Shown here: piece after piece, positions 16,876 to 26,524 of the stretch
Position numbering within the stretch: the first letter of the stretch is position 1
Layout of the letters: every line of letters starts with the position of its first letter
Assembly (NCBI RefSeq): GCF_900116105.1
Contig: NZ_FPAC01000001.1
Span: 362,862-426,861, forward strand
DNA from: Paenibacillus sp. 453mf
GTDB lineage: Bacteria > Bacillota > Bacilli > Paenibacillales > Paenibacillaceae
DNA: 64,000 nucleotides
Direction: 5' to 3'
The notes under the pieces: model-generated
The model's database searches: none
What the model saw: the letters and a program-made list of their open reading frames with translations, nothing else
What the model was told of the DNA's origin: nothing
Position numbers and translations under genes: made by a program

Positions 16876-18927
16876 ATGACTGATCAACAAACGAAAGAAC
16901 AAAGCATTCACAAGAATGAAAATTCGACAATCGATAACTTGTCTATTACTACAGTACGTACTCTAGCGATTGACGCAATTGAGAAAGCCAAATCCGGTCA
17001 TCCGGGTATGCCAATGGGTTCTGCGCCAATGGGTTACCAATTGTTTGCAAAAACAATGAACCATAACCCTGCGAATCCAACTTGGATTAACCGTGACCGT
17101 TTTGTGCTGTCTGCAGGTCATGGCTCCATGCTGCTGTACAGCCTGCTGCACCTGAGCGGATATGATCTTCCTATGGAAGAAATCAAGCAATTCCGTCAAT
17201 GGGGAAGTCTGACTCCAGGTCACCCTGAGTTTGGTCATACTGCAGGTGTCGACGCGACTACAGGTCCGCTGGGACAAGGTATTGCAATGGCAGTAGGTAT
17301 GGCGATGGCTGAAGCTCAGCTGGGTGCGACTTACAACAAAGATAAATTTGATATCGTAAACCACTTTACTTATGCGATCTGCGGCGACGGCGACCTCATG
17401 GAAGGGGTTTCCCATGAAGCAGCATCTCTTGCGTCTCACTTGAAGCTTGGCAAACTCGTTGTATTGTACGATTCCAACGATATTTCTCTTGATGGCGAAC
17501 TGAACCTCTCCTTCTCTGAAAGTGTACAAAAACGCTTTGAAGGTTACGGCTGGCAAGTTCTTCGCGTAGAAGACGGAAACGATCTGCCTGCGGTAGAAAA
17601 AGCGATCAAGGAAGCTCAAGCTGATCTCAGCCGTCCTACGTTGATTGAAGTGAAGACCGTAATTGGTTACGGCAGCCCGAACAAACAAGGTAAAGGCGGT
17701 CATGGCGGTACACACGGTTCACCACTGGGTGCTGAGGAAGCGAAGCTGACGAAAGACTTCTACAAATGGGTATATGAAGAAGATTTCTTCGTTCCAGACG
17801 AAGTTCGTGCTCATTTCGCACAAGTTAAAGAACGCGGAATTGAAACGAACAAAGCATGGGATGCGCAATTTGCTGAGTACAAGAAAGCTTACCCTGAGCT
17901 TGCAGCTCAGTTCGAAACCGCAGTAGCTGGCGAGCTTCCAGAAGGATGGGATCGTGACCTTCCTAAGTACAGTGCCGAAGACAAAGCAGTATCCACTCGC
18001 GTTGCTTCCGGTAATGCACTGAACGGACTGGCTCCAAACGTTCTTAACCTGACAGGCGGATCTGCTGACCTTGAGAGCTCTACCATGACACACCTGAACA
18101 ACATTGCACAGTTCACACCTGCAGACTATTCCGGCCGTAACATCTACTTCGGTGTACGTGAGTTCGGTATGGCAGCAGCAATGAACGGTATGGCGCTGCA
18201 TGGCGGCGTTAAAGTATTCGGAGGTACGTTCTTCGTATTTACTGACTACCTGCGTCCAGCTGTACGCTTGTCTGCAATTATGAATCTGCCTGTAACTTAT
18301 GTTCTTACACATGACAGTATCGCTGTTGGTGAAGACGGTCCTACGCATGAGCCGATCGAGCAGCTTGCTTCCCTGCGTATTATCCCTAACCTGACTGTGA
18401 TCCGTCCTGCTGACGGTAACGAAACTTCTGCAGCATGGGCTTATGCTGTTGAGAACAAAAAGAATCCGGTAGCTCTGGTATTGACTCGTCAAAACCTGCC
18501 GATCCTTGCTGGAACAGTAGACGCTGCTCGTGAAGGAATCAAACGCGGAGCATACGTTGTATCCGAAGCAAAAGACGGCAAAGCCGTTGCACAAATCATT
18601 GCTACAGGTTCCGAAGTTCAGCTTGCAGTCAAAGCTCAAGAAGCGCTTGCCGAAGAAGGTATTGCGGTACGTGTTATCAGCATGCCGAGCTGGGATCTGT
18701 TCGAGAAACAAGACAAAGCTTACAAAGAATCCGTTATTCTTCCGGATGTTAAAGCTCGTCTTGCTATTGAAATGGCTCATCCAATGGGCTGGGAGAAATA
18801 TGTTGGCGACGCTGGAGATATCCTCGGAATCTCTACATTCGGTGCATCTGCGCCTGGCGATCGCGTAATTAAAGAATATGGCTTCACTGTTGAGAATGTT
18901 GTCAGCCGCATCAAAGCATTGCTGTAA
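16876..18927 (+). CDS. tkt: Transketolase
   Basis: A 683-residue thiamine-diphosphate enzyme of the pentose phosphate pathway, moving two-carbon units between sugar phosphates. Visible are the substrate-loop region [14 protein letters not shown], the ThDP/Mg motif [15 protein letters not shown] ending in ND, and the second-domain signature [17 protein letters not shown]. The C-terminal domain is complete. Codon use is strongly biased to preferred codons, as expected for a highly expressed gene. The start is preceded by GAGGAGGACAAAAA. Confidence 0.97.
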   Translation: MTDQQTKEQSIHKNENSTIDNLSITTVRTLAIDAIEKAKSGHPGMPMGSAPMGYQLFAKTMNHNPANPTWINRDRFVLSAGHGSMLLYSLLHLSGYDLPMEEIKQFRQWGSLTPGHPEFGHTAGVDATTGPLGQGIAMAVGMAMAEAQLGATYNKDKFDIVNHFTYAICGDGDLMEGVSHEAASLASHLKLGKLVVLYDSNDISLDGELNLSFSESVQKRFEGYGWQVLRVEDGNDLPAVEKAIKEAQADLSRPTLIEVKTVIGYGSPNKQGKGGHGGTHGSPLGAEEAKLTKDFYKWVYEEDFFVPDEVRAHFAQVKERGIETNKAWDAQFAEYKKAYPELAAQFETAVAGELPEGWDRDLPKYSAEDKAVSTRVASGNALNGLAPNVLNLTGGSADLESSTMTHLNNIAQFTPADYSGRNIYFGVREFGMAAAMNGMALHGGVKVFGGTFFVFTDYLRPAVRLSAIMNLPVTYVLTHDSIAVGEDGPTHEPIEQLASLRIIPNLTVIRPADGNETSAAWAYAVENKKNPVALVLTRQNLPILAGTVDAAREGIKRGAYVVSEAKDGKAVAQIIATGSEVQLAVKAQEALAEEGIAVRVISMPSWDLFEKQDKAYKESVILPDVKARLAIEMAHPMGWEKYVGDAGDILGISTFGASAPGDRVIKEYGFTVENVVSRIKALL

Positions 18928-18966
18928 TTGACAACAAGCTGCACACAACAAGAGCTTAAGTAAATA

Positions 18967-19001
18967 GGTAAAGCTGCCCATACGGCAGCTTTACCCTTTT
19001 T
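18967..19001 (+). terminator. Intrinsic terminator after tkt
   Basis: A perfect 12-bp stem GGTAAAGCTGCC/GGCAGCTTTACC with a 5-base loop, followed by a T-run. Confidence 0.9.
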
Positions 19002-19087
19002 AAATAACGTGACTATTGTCATGTGAGCGCGTAGCACCAGCACTTTATTAGGCTCCCATTCGGTCAGAATGACGGATGCCTGTTAAC

Positions 19088-19116
19088 TTGCCAGCTTATA
19101 CAATTTACAGTATTCT
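19088..19116 (+). promoter_or_regulatory. Putative promoter of pgi
   Basis: TTGCCA (19088-19093), a 17-base spacer, TATTCT (19111-19116), about 70 bases before the pgi start. Confidence 0.4.
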
Positions 19117-19187
19117 AAGTCATAAGTTGTTCCTTGGCTTAGTTTTCATTAGTGAGGAATCAACTTTATAGGGAGGTAATTATTATC

Positions 19188-20543
19188 ATGGCAAAAAAAG
19201 TAACGTTTGATTATAGTAAAGCACTTGAATTTGTTGGACAGCATGAAGTGGACTATTTCGCAGAGCCGATTCGTCTTGCACATGAACAGCTTCATAACGG
19301 AACAGGAACAGGTTCCGATTATCTTGGCTGGATCGATCTGCCGACAAATTATGATAAAGAGGAATTCTCTCGTATTCAAAAAGCGGCTGCGAAGATCCAA
19401 AGCGACTCTGATGTGCTGATCGTCATCGGTATTGGTGGTTCTTACCTCGGTGCACGCGCAGCGATTGAAATGCTGTCTCATTCCTTCTACAATGAGCTGC
19501 CGAAAGAGAAGCGCAAAACACCAGAGATCTATTTCGCAGGTAACAATATAAGCTCTACATATGTCAACCATTTGCTTGAGCTTATCGAAGGTAAAGACTT
19601 CTCCGTGAACGTCATTTCCAAATCCGGTACGACAACAGAACCGGCGATTGCTTTCCGTATATTCCGCGCAGCGCTGGAGAAGAAATACGGCAAAGAAGAA
19701 GCTCGTAAGCGCATCTATGCAACGACAGACCAAGCAAAAGGCGCACTCAAAAAACTGGCGACTGAGGAAGGCTATGAGTCCTTTATCATTCCGGACGATG
19801 TAGGTGGCCGTTATTCGGTACTTACAGCGGTAGGACTTCTTCCGATTGCTACAGCGGGTATCAGCATTGAAGAAATGATGCAAGGTGCTGCTGACGCTTC
19901 AAAAGAATACAGCAATCCGAACGTAGCCGAGAACCAAAGCTATCAATATGCGGCTGTTCGTAACGCGCTATACCGTAAAGGCAAGGGTACAGAAATTCTC
20001 GTGAACTACGAGCCGTCTCTGCACTTTGTATCCGAGTGGTGGAAGCAGCTGTACGGGGAGAGCGAAGGGAAGGATTTCAAAGGAATCTATCCTGCTTCTG
20101 TCGACTTCTCTACAGACCTTCACTCCATGGGTCAATTCATCCAGGAAGGAAGCCGCAATATCTTCGAAACGGTCATTCAAGTCGAAGAGGTTCCAAGCCA
20201 TATTACGATTGAATCCGATCCGGACGATCTGGATGGACTGAACTTCCTGGAAGGCAAAACGATGGACTTCGTTAACAAAAAAGCGTTCCAAGGAACACTG
20301 CTCGCGCATACAGACGGACAAGTACCGAATCTTATCGTAAATATTCCAGATATGACTCCATATTCTTTCGGATATCTGGTATACTTCTTTGAAAAAGCTT
20401 GTGGCATCAGCGGTTACCTGCTTGGCGTGAATCCATTTGACCAGCCAGGGGTTGAAGCTTACAAGAAGAACATGTTTGCTCTCCTTGGCAAGCCTGGCTA
20501 CGAAGAAGAAAAAGCGAAGCTTGAAGCAAGACTATCTGAATAA
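19188..20543 (+). CDS. pgi: Glucose-6-phosphate isomerase
   Basis: A 451-residue cytosolic glycolytic enzyme interconverting glucose-6-phosphate and fructose-6-phosphate. Signatures are [14 protein letters not shown], the phosphate-binding [10 protein letters not shown] and [17 protein letters not shown], the Glu-containing [10 protein letters not shown], and the C-terminal [13 protein letters not shown] with the catalytic Lys. ATG 19188 follows AGGGAGGTAATTATTATC; the reading from 19152 is an upstream extension without a binding site. It has its own promoter and lies behind the tkt terminator. Confidence 0.97.
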   Translation: MAKKVTFDYSKALEFVGQHEVDYFAEPIRLAHEQLHNGTGTGSDYLGWIDLPTNYDKEEFSRIQKAAAKIQSDSDVLIVIGIGGSYLGARAAIEMLSHSFYNELPKEKRKTPEIYFAGNNISSTYVNHLLELIEGKDFSVNVISKSGTTTEPAIAFRIFRAALEKKYGKEEARKRIYATTDQAKGALKKLATEEGYESFIIPDDVGGRYSVLTAVGLLPIATAGISIEEMMQGAADASKEYSNPNVAENQSYQYAAVRNALYRKGKGTEILVNYEPSLHFVSEWWKQLYGESEGKDFKGIYPASVDFSTDLHSMGQFIQEGSRNIFETVIQVEEVPSHITIESDPDDLDGLNFLEGKTMDFVNKKAFQGTLLAHTDGQVPNLIVNIPDMTPYSFGYLVYFFEKACGISGYLLGVNPFDQPGVEAYKKNMFALLGKPGYEEEKAKLEARLSE

Positions 20544-20583
20544 TCAAGGGTATCAGGAATATATGTAAATTACGTGTTTAACT

Positions 20584-20624
20584 AAGAAAGCAGTTCACCC
20601 GCACTTGGATGAGCTGCTTTCTTA
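20584..20624 (+). terminator. Hairpin after pgi, weak terminator
   Basis: AAGAAAGCAGTTCA pairs with TGAGCTGCTTTCTT, but the following bases are mostly A, so termination may be inefficient. Confidence 0.4.
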
Positions 20625-20664
20625 AAAATATAAATCTAGTTATGTTAGCAGAAAGGTAGTAGAA

Positions 20665-21300
20665 ATGATGATTGAGCGTTACCGTACGGTTCGAATGTCG
20701 GGAGATAAGGAAATTGTAATCAAGAAATCGCGTTTCATCGGCCATATCAAGCCTGTGGAAACCGAGGAGGAAGCAGTTTCTTTTATCGAAGAAATCAAGA
20801 AAAAGCATTGGAATGCAACGCATAACTGTTCAGCCTATATGATCGGTGAGCGTGATGAGATTCAGAAGCAGTCCGATGACGGCGAACCAAGCGGAACCGC
20901 AGGTAAACCAATATTGGAGGTGATCAAGAACCAGAGGCTCAAAAATGTCGCCATTGTCGTTACTAGATATTTTGGCGGTATTATGCTTGGTGCAGGCGGT
21001 CTTATCCGTGCATATACCGACGGTGCGGTTGCTGCCATTGAAGCCGGTGAAGCCATTAAGAAGGTGCTGCATCGCGAAGTATTTGTAGAGATTGATTACA
21101 CGTGGCTTGGAAAAGTGGAGAATGAGCTGAGAGGCAGAGAGACTCGGATGGGTGAAACAACATTTACTGACAAAGTCAGGCTGACATGTCTTCCAGTCGA
21201 TAGTGAAGCAGAGCGTTTTATAGATTTTGTGATCGATCTAACACAAGGTCAATCTGTAATCACGGAGGGACAGCAGCTTTATTTTATTGAAGGGGAATAA
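20665..21300 (+). CDS. YigZ/IMPACT family protein
   Basis: A 211-residue protein. The N-terminal UPF0029/Impact domain is clear (IKKSRFIGHIKPV, WNATHNCSAYMIG, SDDGEPSGTAGKPIL, TRYFGGIMLGAGGLIRAY). The C-terminal DUF1949 ferredoxin-like domain covers about residues 140-205. B. subtilis YvyE and E. coli YigZ are relatives, and ribosome-related roles have been suggested. The start is one of two adjacent ATG codons behind AGAAAGGTAGTAGAA. The TetR gene begins 3 bases after the stop, so the two are cotranscribed. Confidence 0.92.
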   Translation: MMIERYRTVRMSGDKEIVIKKSRFIGHIKPVETEEEAVSFIEEIKKKHWNATHNCSAYMIGERDEIQKQSDDGEPSGTAGKPILEVIKNQRLKNVAIVVTRYFGGIMLGAGGLIRAYTDGAVAAIEAGEAIKKVLHREVFVEIDYTWLGKVENELRGRETRMGETTFTDKVRLTCLPVDSEAERFIDFVIDLTQGQSVITEGQQLYFIEGE

Positions 21301-21303
21301 GAT

Positions 21304-21885
21304 ATGGCTAGAAGAGCAGTGGAACAGGAGTTGTCAAGGGAACGTATATTGGAAGCGGCGAGGCATCTGTTCGTAACGAAGGGCTATCGTTCGATTTCCA
21401 TGCGTAGTATAGGACAGCATCTAGGGTACAGTCATGGTTCTTTATATTATCACTTCAAGGAAAAAGCAGAACTGTTTTACGCGATTGTGATTGAGGATTT
21501 TAATCATCTGGGACAGATGCTGCTGCAAGCCATGGCGAGAGAATCAAGCGAAGGATTGTCTAAGCCTGAGCATGTCATGATGGAATTTATCCGGTTTGGA
21601 CTGGAGAATCCATATCAGTACGAAATCATGTTTATGATTCGGGATGAAGAGCTGCTGGCATATTGCCGTGCAGAACAGAACCGATGTTATGAGTTATTCG
21701 CAACCATTATCCGCTATCATATGAATGGTCAGGAATATACGCCAGATCAGAAGCTGAAATTACCTCACAGTATGTTTTTATCTATTCACGGTTTCATTTC
21801 TTATTATATTCAAGACCGCTCTCAATTTGAGGACGTAAGACAAGAAGCCATTTCCCACGTAAAGATTATGTGCAACAGAATTTAG
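21304..21885 (+). CDS. TetR/AcrR-family transcriptional regulator
   Basis: 193 residues. The N-terminal helix-turn-helix is canonical (RILEAARHLFVTKGYRSISMRSIG, then HGSLYYHFKEKAELFYAIV). The C-terminal ligand domain resembles TetR_C_33/WHG-type domains (FGLENPYQYEIMFM). No target gene is obvious. Linkage to yigZ suggests shared transcription and not necessarily regulation, and the next gene (cysA) is 308 bases away. Confidence 0.88.
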   Translation: MARRAVEQELSRERILEAARHLFVTKGYRSISMRSIGQHLGYSHGSLYYHFKEKAELFYAIVIEDFNHLGQMLLQAMARESSEGLSKPEHVMMEFIRFGLENPYQYEIMFMIRDEELLAYCRAEQNRCYELFATIIRYHMNGQEYTPDQKLKLPHSMFLSIHGFISYYIQDRSQFEDVRQEAISHVKIMCNRI

Positions 21886-22193
21886 TTCTCATTATCACTC
21901 ATCACCATTGGTGGTTGGACAGCCGTTATGCATAAACATTGTACCCCGCTGTGCCGCCTCATTATCTGTGAAATAAGTCAATAGATGAAATCTTAAGGCC
22001 TATTCACGCTTACATACTTCAGAGCGGTGAAATGTCATAACGTTGCATTGTCATAACGGTGAAATGTGAAAGTGCTTGTCTTGTTTATAATAACGACTTT
22101 AAATGATTGACGTAATCCCCTTATATTTGGTAAAGTATCAAATAAAGTAATTCCTAGCGCTTTTCTAGGGAATGAATTGGGGGATGGGGAAAT
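21886..22193 (+). promoter_or_regulatory. Regulatory region upstream of the CysA-type ATPase
   Basis: A nested repeat cluster spans 22025-22067: CGGTGAAATGT, TGTCATAACG, TGTCATAACG, CGGTGAAATGT (order A-B-B-A). A promoter TTGACG (22107-22112), 18-base spacer, TAAAGT (22131-22136) follows. Next comes the inverted repeat ATTCCTAG (22150-22157)/CTAGGGAAT (22165-22173) just ahead of the ribosome binding site. The repeats look like regulator sites for sulfur or anion control; the regulator is not identifiable from the window. Confidence 0.5.
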
Positions 22194-23258
22194 ATGCACG
22201 TTGAAGTCCGTGGGTTAAATAAACATTTTGGGAATTTTCATGCGGTTAAGGATGTTTCCTTTGATATTGAAAAAGGTCATCTCATCGGTTTGCTTGGACC
22301 GAGTGGTGGAGGTAAAACTTCAATCTTGCGCATATTAGCCGGTCTTGAACATCCGGACGCAGGTGAAATCCGTTTCCATGGACAGCTCGTTAATGACCTT
22401 CCTCCACAGGAACGGGGAATCGGCTTTGTTTTTCAGAGCTATGCGCTATTTAAACATATGACTGTATTTGAGAATATAGCGTTTGGACTTAAGGTCAAGA
22501 AGCAATCGAAAGCACAAATCCAGGATCGGGTTATGGAGCTTGTGGAGCTTACCGGCCTAAGCGGCTTTGAGAAGCGTTATCCTCATCAACTGTCCGGAGG
22601 ACAGAGACAGCGTGTTGCATTTGCAAGGGCGCTGGCTCCTGAGCCGCAGCTGCTGCTGCTTGATGAGCCTTTTGCCGCGATTGATGCAAAGATCAGACAG
22701 GAGCTTCGTTCATGGCTCCGTGAATTGATTGAGCGGGTTGGAATTACTTCGATCTTCGTTACCCACGACCAGGATGAAGCTATAGAAGTAGCTGATGAGA
22801 TTATGATCATTAATCAAGGTGCTTTGGAGCAGAAGGGAACGCCTTGGGACATTTACAAGCGCCCGGAAACACCATTTGTCGCTTCGTTTATCGGAGAGTC
22901 CACCATTGTCGAGCATGCTCGTGAACTAAAAGGTTTTGATATCGAAGCTGTTTCTAGTGATGCGAAGGCCCTCATCCGTCCTGAATATATTGAAGTAGGT
23001 AAAGAGAATGAGTTCACACTTCTATCTGCCACGGAGGAAGGCGTTGTAAGAGCTCTTCATTTCCGTGGGAGTGAGTGGCTTGTGGAAGTCACGGTAGGCA
23101 AGCATCGGCTGATCACTTATCGTTCTCTTGAGAAAGAAACCCTTTCGGTTGGCCAGGAGGTTCGTGTGCTTGTTCATCGAGCGTATCTGTTTAATGATCG
23201 GGATAACTGGATGGTGGAGAATAGTTTGAAGCGTGATCCAATGCCAGTAACGATCTAG
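22194..23258 (+). CDS. cysA: CysA-type ABC transporter ATP-binding protein (sulfate-like)
   Basis: A 354-residue importer ATPase. Walker A is GPSGGGKTS, the Q-loop is in VFQSYALF, the signature is LSGGQRQRVAFARAL, Walker B is LLLLDEPFAAID and the H-loop is VTHDQDEAIEVADE. A C-terminal TOBE-like regulatory domain covers about residues 240-345. The sequence style (LRSWLRELIERVGITSIFVTHDQDEA) is closest to sulfate/thiosulfate CysA. No permease or binding-protein gene is adjacent, so it must pair with subunits encoded elsewhere. The start follows GGGGGATGGGGAAAT. Confidence 0.85.
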   Translation: MHVEVRGLNKHFGNFHAVKDVSFDIEKGHLIGLLGPSGGGKTSILRILAGLEHPDAGEIRFHGQLVNDLPPQERGIGFVFQSYALFKHMTVFENIAFGLKVKKQSKAQIQDRVMELVELTGLSGFEKRYPHQLSGGQRQRVAFARALAPEPQLLLLDEPFAAIDAKIRQELRSWLRELIERVGITSIFVTHDQDEAIEVADEIMIINQGALEQKGTPWDIYKRPETPFVASFIGESTIVEHARELKGFDIEAVSSDAKALIRPEYIEVGKENEFTLLSATEEGVVRALHFRGSEWLVEVTVGKHRLITYRSLEKETLSVGQEVRVLVHRAYLFNDRDNWMVENSLKRDPMPVTI

Positions 23259-23303
23259 ACATCACGCTGCTAGGACATTAATCACATAGGAAGCTGTGTT
23301 ATT

Positions 23304-23338
23304 ACCCTGACGTGTGATACGTGCAGGGTTTTGTTTTG
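23304..23338 (+). terminator. Intrinsic terminator after cysA
   Basis: ACCCTGACGT pairs with ACGTGCAGGGT (one bulge), followed by a T-rich tract. Confidence 0.75.
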
Positions 23339-23486
23339 TTCAATCCGCAATATTTAATCATCGCTTCATATTCAAGAATGCTGGAATAATCCCCAAGCTT
23401 TAAAAGAAGCGTTCATTCATTTTATAATAGGTACAGATTCGTATACTACATCATTTAATACATAATTCAGGGGTGTATCATCAACC

Positions 23487-23936
23487 ATGACCAATCAAGT
23501 TAAATTATCTCAGTATTCAGCAATATTATTAGAACATGCGCGTCGTTACGGTGTCACAGAGGAAGAAATACTTGCTGCTCTTCGTACCGGGGATTTGACC
23601 GCTTTTACCAAAGCGGAACGCGAGCATTATTCTTACGAGACTTTTCTTTCGTATGCCAAGGAGCATGGGGAGGAGCTTGAACGGGCCATTCAAGATGGAT
23701 ACCGCATCACGTTCAATACCAACAATGGACTTAAGAATTGGATTGCAATTACGTTTAATCTGACGCCAGGGAAGGATTTTAACGCAGCAGAAGGTCTTGT
23801 AGACCGTCTCGTACTATCTGAAGAGCAGGCAGAGAAGCTTAGAGAGGCGCTTGCTTCCAACTGGCATGTAGCGGAAGAGAGCGATACGGCAGATGGTTAT
23901 ATAGAGCTTACTTTAAGGCTCCAGGGAATGTCATAA
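23487..23936 (+). CDS. Conserved-looking hypothetical protein, 149 residues
   Basis: I do not recognise the family. It is a soluble, acidic, mostly helical-looking protein with no signal peptide or membrane segment. The N-terminal half looks like a small helical domain (YGVTEEEILAALRTGDL). The second half has alternating polar and hydrophobic residues (YRITFNTNNGLKNWIAITFNLT) suggesting beta strands. The start follows AGGGGTGTATCATCAACC. The next gene begins 39 bases downstream, so cotranscription with the PhnP-like hydrolase is plausible. Confidence 0.75.
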   Translation: MTNQVKLSQYSAILLEHARRYGVTEEEILAALRTGDLTAFTKAEREHYSYETFLSYAKEHGEELERAIQDGYRITFNTNNGLKNWIAITFNLTPGKDFNAAEGLVDRLVLSEEQAEKLREALASNWHVAEESDTADGYIELTLRLQGMS

Positions 23937-23975
23937 AAAAAGCCTTAAGCATCGGCAGGAAGGACATGACGACGT

Positions 23976-24755
23976 ATGACGACAACGGATAAACTAACGT
24001 TTCTGGGCACAGGAGATGCGATGGGAGTTCCAAGACTATACTGTGACTGCGAGGTATGCATGGAAGCGAGGGGAACCGGGATCAACCGCAGGTACCGTTC
24101 CTCCGTGCTTGTCCATGGGCCAGAGGGTGAGTTCATGATTGACGGAGGTCCGGATTTCGCGCATCAAATGGAACTGCTGGGCAAGCGCCAGCTGCACACG
24201 ATGCTGGTCACGCATCCTCACTTTGATCATATCGGTGGACTGCCGGAGTGGGCGGATGCCTGCAGGTGGCTTGGGGAAAAAGGGGAGCTGTACGCCCCGC
24301 AGGAGGTACTTGAAACGATCCAAGCGCAGTTCCCCTGGCTGTCCCGGCATATTAGAATGCAGCCTTGTGATTCTGGAGTTGAGCTCGCCGGATATCAGAT
24401 CCGCACCTGGAAGGTCAATCATGGCAAAAATGGATACTCCTACGCATACCGCCTGGAGAAGAACGGTTACAGCTGGGTTTATTGCTCGGATTCCATCAAT
24501 TTGAATGAACAGGAAAGGCAGCAGCTCCATCATCTGGATCTGTTAGTGCTTGGGACCAGCTTTTATCATGAGCTGGCTGAGTTTCATACCCGCTCTGTAT
24601 ATGACATGATGGAAGCACAGGAGCTTCTTCGGCGGGTTAAGCCTAAGCAAACCATTTTTACACATATGTCACATGATGTGGATGTCCGGCAGAAGTATGA
24701 TCTTATGCCGGACATCACACTTGCCCGGACAGGAATGACTCATATTCTAGTGTAG
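23976..24755 (+). CDS. PhnP-like metallo-beta-lactamase fold phosphodiesterase
   Basis: 259 residues. The metal motif THPHFDHIGGLPEW is intact and an Asp in YCSDSINL and a late TFTHMSHD-type His complete the site. An early CDCEVC cluster matches the structural zinc site of PhnP-type enzymes, which hydrolyse cyclic ribose phosphates. No C-P lyase genes are nearby, so a different cyclic phosphodiester substrate is possible. The start ATG lies behind GGAAGGACATGACGACGT. Confidence 0.85.
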   Translation: MTTTDKLTFLGTGDAMGVPRLYCDCEVCMEARGTGINRRYRSSVLVHGPEGEFMIDGGPDFAHQMELLGKRQLHTMLVTHPHFDHIGGLPEWADACRWLGEKGELYAPQEVLETIQAQFPWLSRHIRMQPCDSGVELAGYQIRTWKVNHGKNGYSYAYRLEKNGYSWVYCSDSINLNEQERQQLHHLDLLVLGTSFYHELAEFHTRSVYDMMEAQELLRRVKPKQTIFTHMSHDVDVRQKYDLMPDITLARTGMTHILV

Positions 24756-24887
24756 TGCGGCATTACATGTTCGAATTGATGAGCCTGGATGCAAAGACAC
24801 GGTCAGGATGGGGAGTTCAGCTTGTGATGAAGCTTGTTACAGAACATGAGATCACGGTTCGCTTTTGTGCAGTCTGTTTAAGAAGTG

Positions 24888-26393
24888 CTATTGCAGCTTC
24901 GCGTACGCTATCAGCAGTCGCTCCATTCCTTCTTCAATTTGCTTCTCGCTTGTATAACAATAGCTGAGCCGGATATAAGCTTCCGAGCCGTGCGGAAGCG
25001 GATCGCAGAAGGGACCGGGAACAAAGGCAACCGACTGTTCAAGGCTCTTCTCAAGCAGGGTGATTGCATTGATGTGAGCAGGGAGCTGAACCCATAGGTC
25101 GAGACCTCCGTCTGGGCTGATCCACTGACAGTCTGTCTCTGTCAGCATTTGCTCCATCTTTTCTTTTCGTAAGCTAAGCGCAATTCGCAGCTTCTCCATA
25201 TGAATCTGCATACGGGATGAAGTGAAGTAATGCTGAAAAATTTTCTGACCAAGCAGCGGTGAGCCGCCGTCCGTCAGTGATTTAAGAGTCAGTGCTTCCT
25301 TCATAAGCCATGGTTTGCACAATATGAAGGCAATGCGTAGACCTGGCGCTACGTACTTGCTGAAGCTGCGAATGTACATGACGACTCCTTCCGTATCATA
25401 GCTGTAGATCGGCAGAGGAGGCTCTTCTTCAAAATACATATCATACGTCGTATCATCTTCTGCAATAATGAACTGATAGTGTTCAGCTAGCTCAACCAGC
25501 AGCTTGCGCTTCTCCTCTGGGAGAACATATCCTGTCGGGTTATGATAAGTGGGATTAACATACATAAGCCGCGGACGTGATTCCACAATAATCTGCTCAA
25601 GCAGCTCCATATCATATCCGTCTGGCCGCATCTCTACAGTGACGATACGCGCACCAGCCTGTCGTAAGATATCAATGGCCGTACTGTAAGTGGGACGCTC
25701 AACGAGCACAACATCGCCAGGTTTAATGAGCATCCGTGCTGCAAGATCGATGGCCTGTGTGGCTCCGGATGTGACGAGGATATCCTCTGGTGACAAGAAC
25801 ATGCGGTGCCGTGCGTTAAAGTATTCTGCCATGACTTCTCGGAGCTGGAAGTCTCCTTGCACGGTGGAATAGGTGCCGAGCAGCTTGGGATACATATCAA
25901 ACACCTGCTTGACGTACTCGGACATATAAGCATTAGGAAGCAGAGAGGGGTCGATCAGTGCCTTGGAGAACTGATACGTAACCTCCTGCTGATGCAGAGC
26001 TGATAACACATGGGTTCGCCGGGTCAGGGATAGGAAGGGCAATGATTCCTCTTTCTTCAGCTGGCTTGTGGCTGTGCGCAAGGGCTGTGCCGTGAGTGTC
26101 TGCTCTGGATTCCCCTTCTGACGCGAACGGAATACATCTGCCGAATCTATACTGCACGGGCATACATAATAACCTGAACGATCTTTAGCATAAATGAAAC
26201 GATCCTTGACGAGCTGCTGATACGATTTATATACGGTCAGTCGATGTACTCCAAACTGCTCTGCGAGCGACCGCACTGAAGGAAGCCGGTCATTTGGAGC
26301 ATAATCCCCCCGCTCAATCCGCAGATGAACATAGTCGTATACTTGCTGTGATAAAGGTTCCTTTGTTAGAAACTCCGAGCGTTTATTTTTCAT
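24888..26393 (-). CDS. MocR/PdxR-type regulator: GntR winged helix fused to class I aminotransferase
   Basis: About 501 residues. The N-terminal GntR domain (LSQQVYDYVHLRIERGDYAPNDRLPSVRSLAEQFGVHRLTVYKSYQQL) is followed by a linker and a complete fold-type I PLP domain. The PLP-binding Lys is in SFSKYVAPGLR, and NPTYHNPTGYVL and IAEDDTTYDMYF are typical. MocR proteins act as regulators using PLP as effector and often control a divergent gene. ATG 26393 follows GAGGTGGATAAG. The divergent EamA exporter and the direct repeats between them (26451-26480) suggest it activates that exporter. Confidence 0.93.
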   Translation of the reverse strand: MKNKRSEFLTKEPLSQQVYDYVHLRIERGDYAPNDRLPSVRSLAEQFGVHRLTVYKSYQQLVKDRFIYAKDRSGYYVCPCSIDSADVFRSRQKGNPEQTLTAQPLRTATSQLKKEESLPFLSLTRRTHVLSALHQQEVTYQFSKALIDPSLLPNAYMSEYVKQVFDMYPKLLGTYSTVQGDFQLREVMAEYFNARHRMFLSPEDILVTSGATQAIDLAARMLIKPGDVVLVERPTYSTAIDILRQAGARIVTVEMRPDGYDMELLEQIIVESRPRLMYVNPTYHNPTGYVLPEEKRKLLVELAEHYQFIIAEDDTTYDMYFEEEPPLPIYSYDTEGVVMYIRSFSKYVAPGLRIAFILCKPWLMKEALTLKSLTDGGSPLLGQKIFQHYFTSSRMQIHMEKLRIALSLRKEKMEQMLTETDCQWISPDGGLDLWVQLPAHINAITLLEKSLEQSVAFVPGPFCDPLPHGSEAYIRLSYCYTSEKQIEEGMERLLIAYAKLQ

Positions 26394-26450
26394 CTTATCC
26401 ACCTCATCCACTGATGCCTTTATTCCATTGTACGATATTATGATCATAAA

Positions 26451-26480
26451 CTGTTCTATTCTGTACCTCCTGTTCTATTC
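26451..26480. promoter_or_regulatory. Direct-repeat operator between MocR gene and exporter
   Basis: Two identical CTGTTCTATTC units (26451-26461 and 26470-26480) are spaced 19 bp start to start. The second overlaps the expected -35 position of a promoter with TACAAT at 26490-26495 reading toward the exporter. Direct repeats of this kind are typical MocR binding sites. Confidence 0.65.
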
Positions 26481-26524
26481 CATTTCGCTTACAATGTGGC
26501 AATAGACGAGGAGGCTGGAGTAGA

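Noticed and set aside
17719-18981. A 420-codon open frame on the minus strand opposite tkt
   Set aside because: It is antisense to a complete, strongly biased transketolase gene, has no ribosome binding site, and its translation is rich in Cys/Ser/Arg in a way typical of antisense frames of highly expressed genes.
19149-19883. A 244-codon minus-strand open frame opposite pgi
   Set aside because: Same reasons: antisense to a conserved gene, atypical composition and no start signal.
24755-24967. A 70-codon plus-strand frame after the PhnP-like gene
   Set aside because: It begins at the preceding stop codon and runs into the antisense of the MocR gene; no support.
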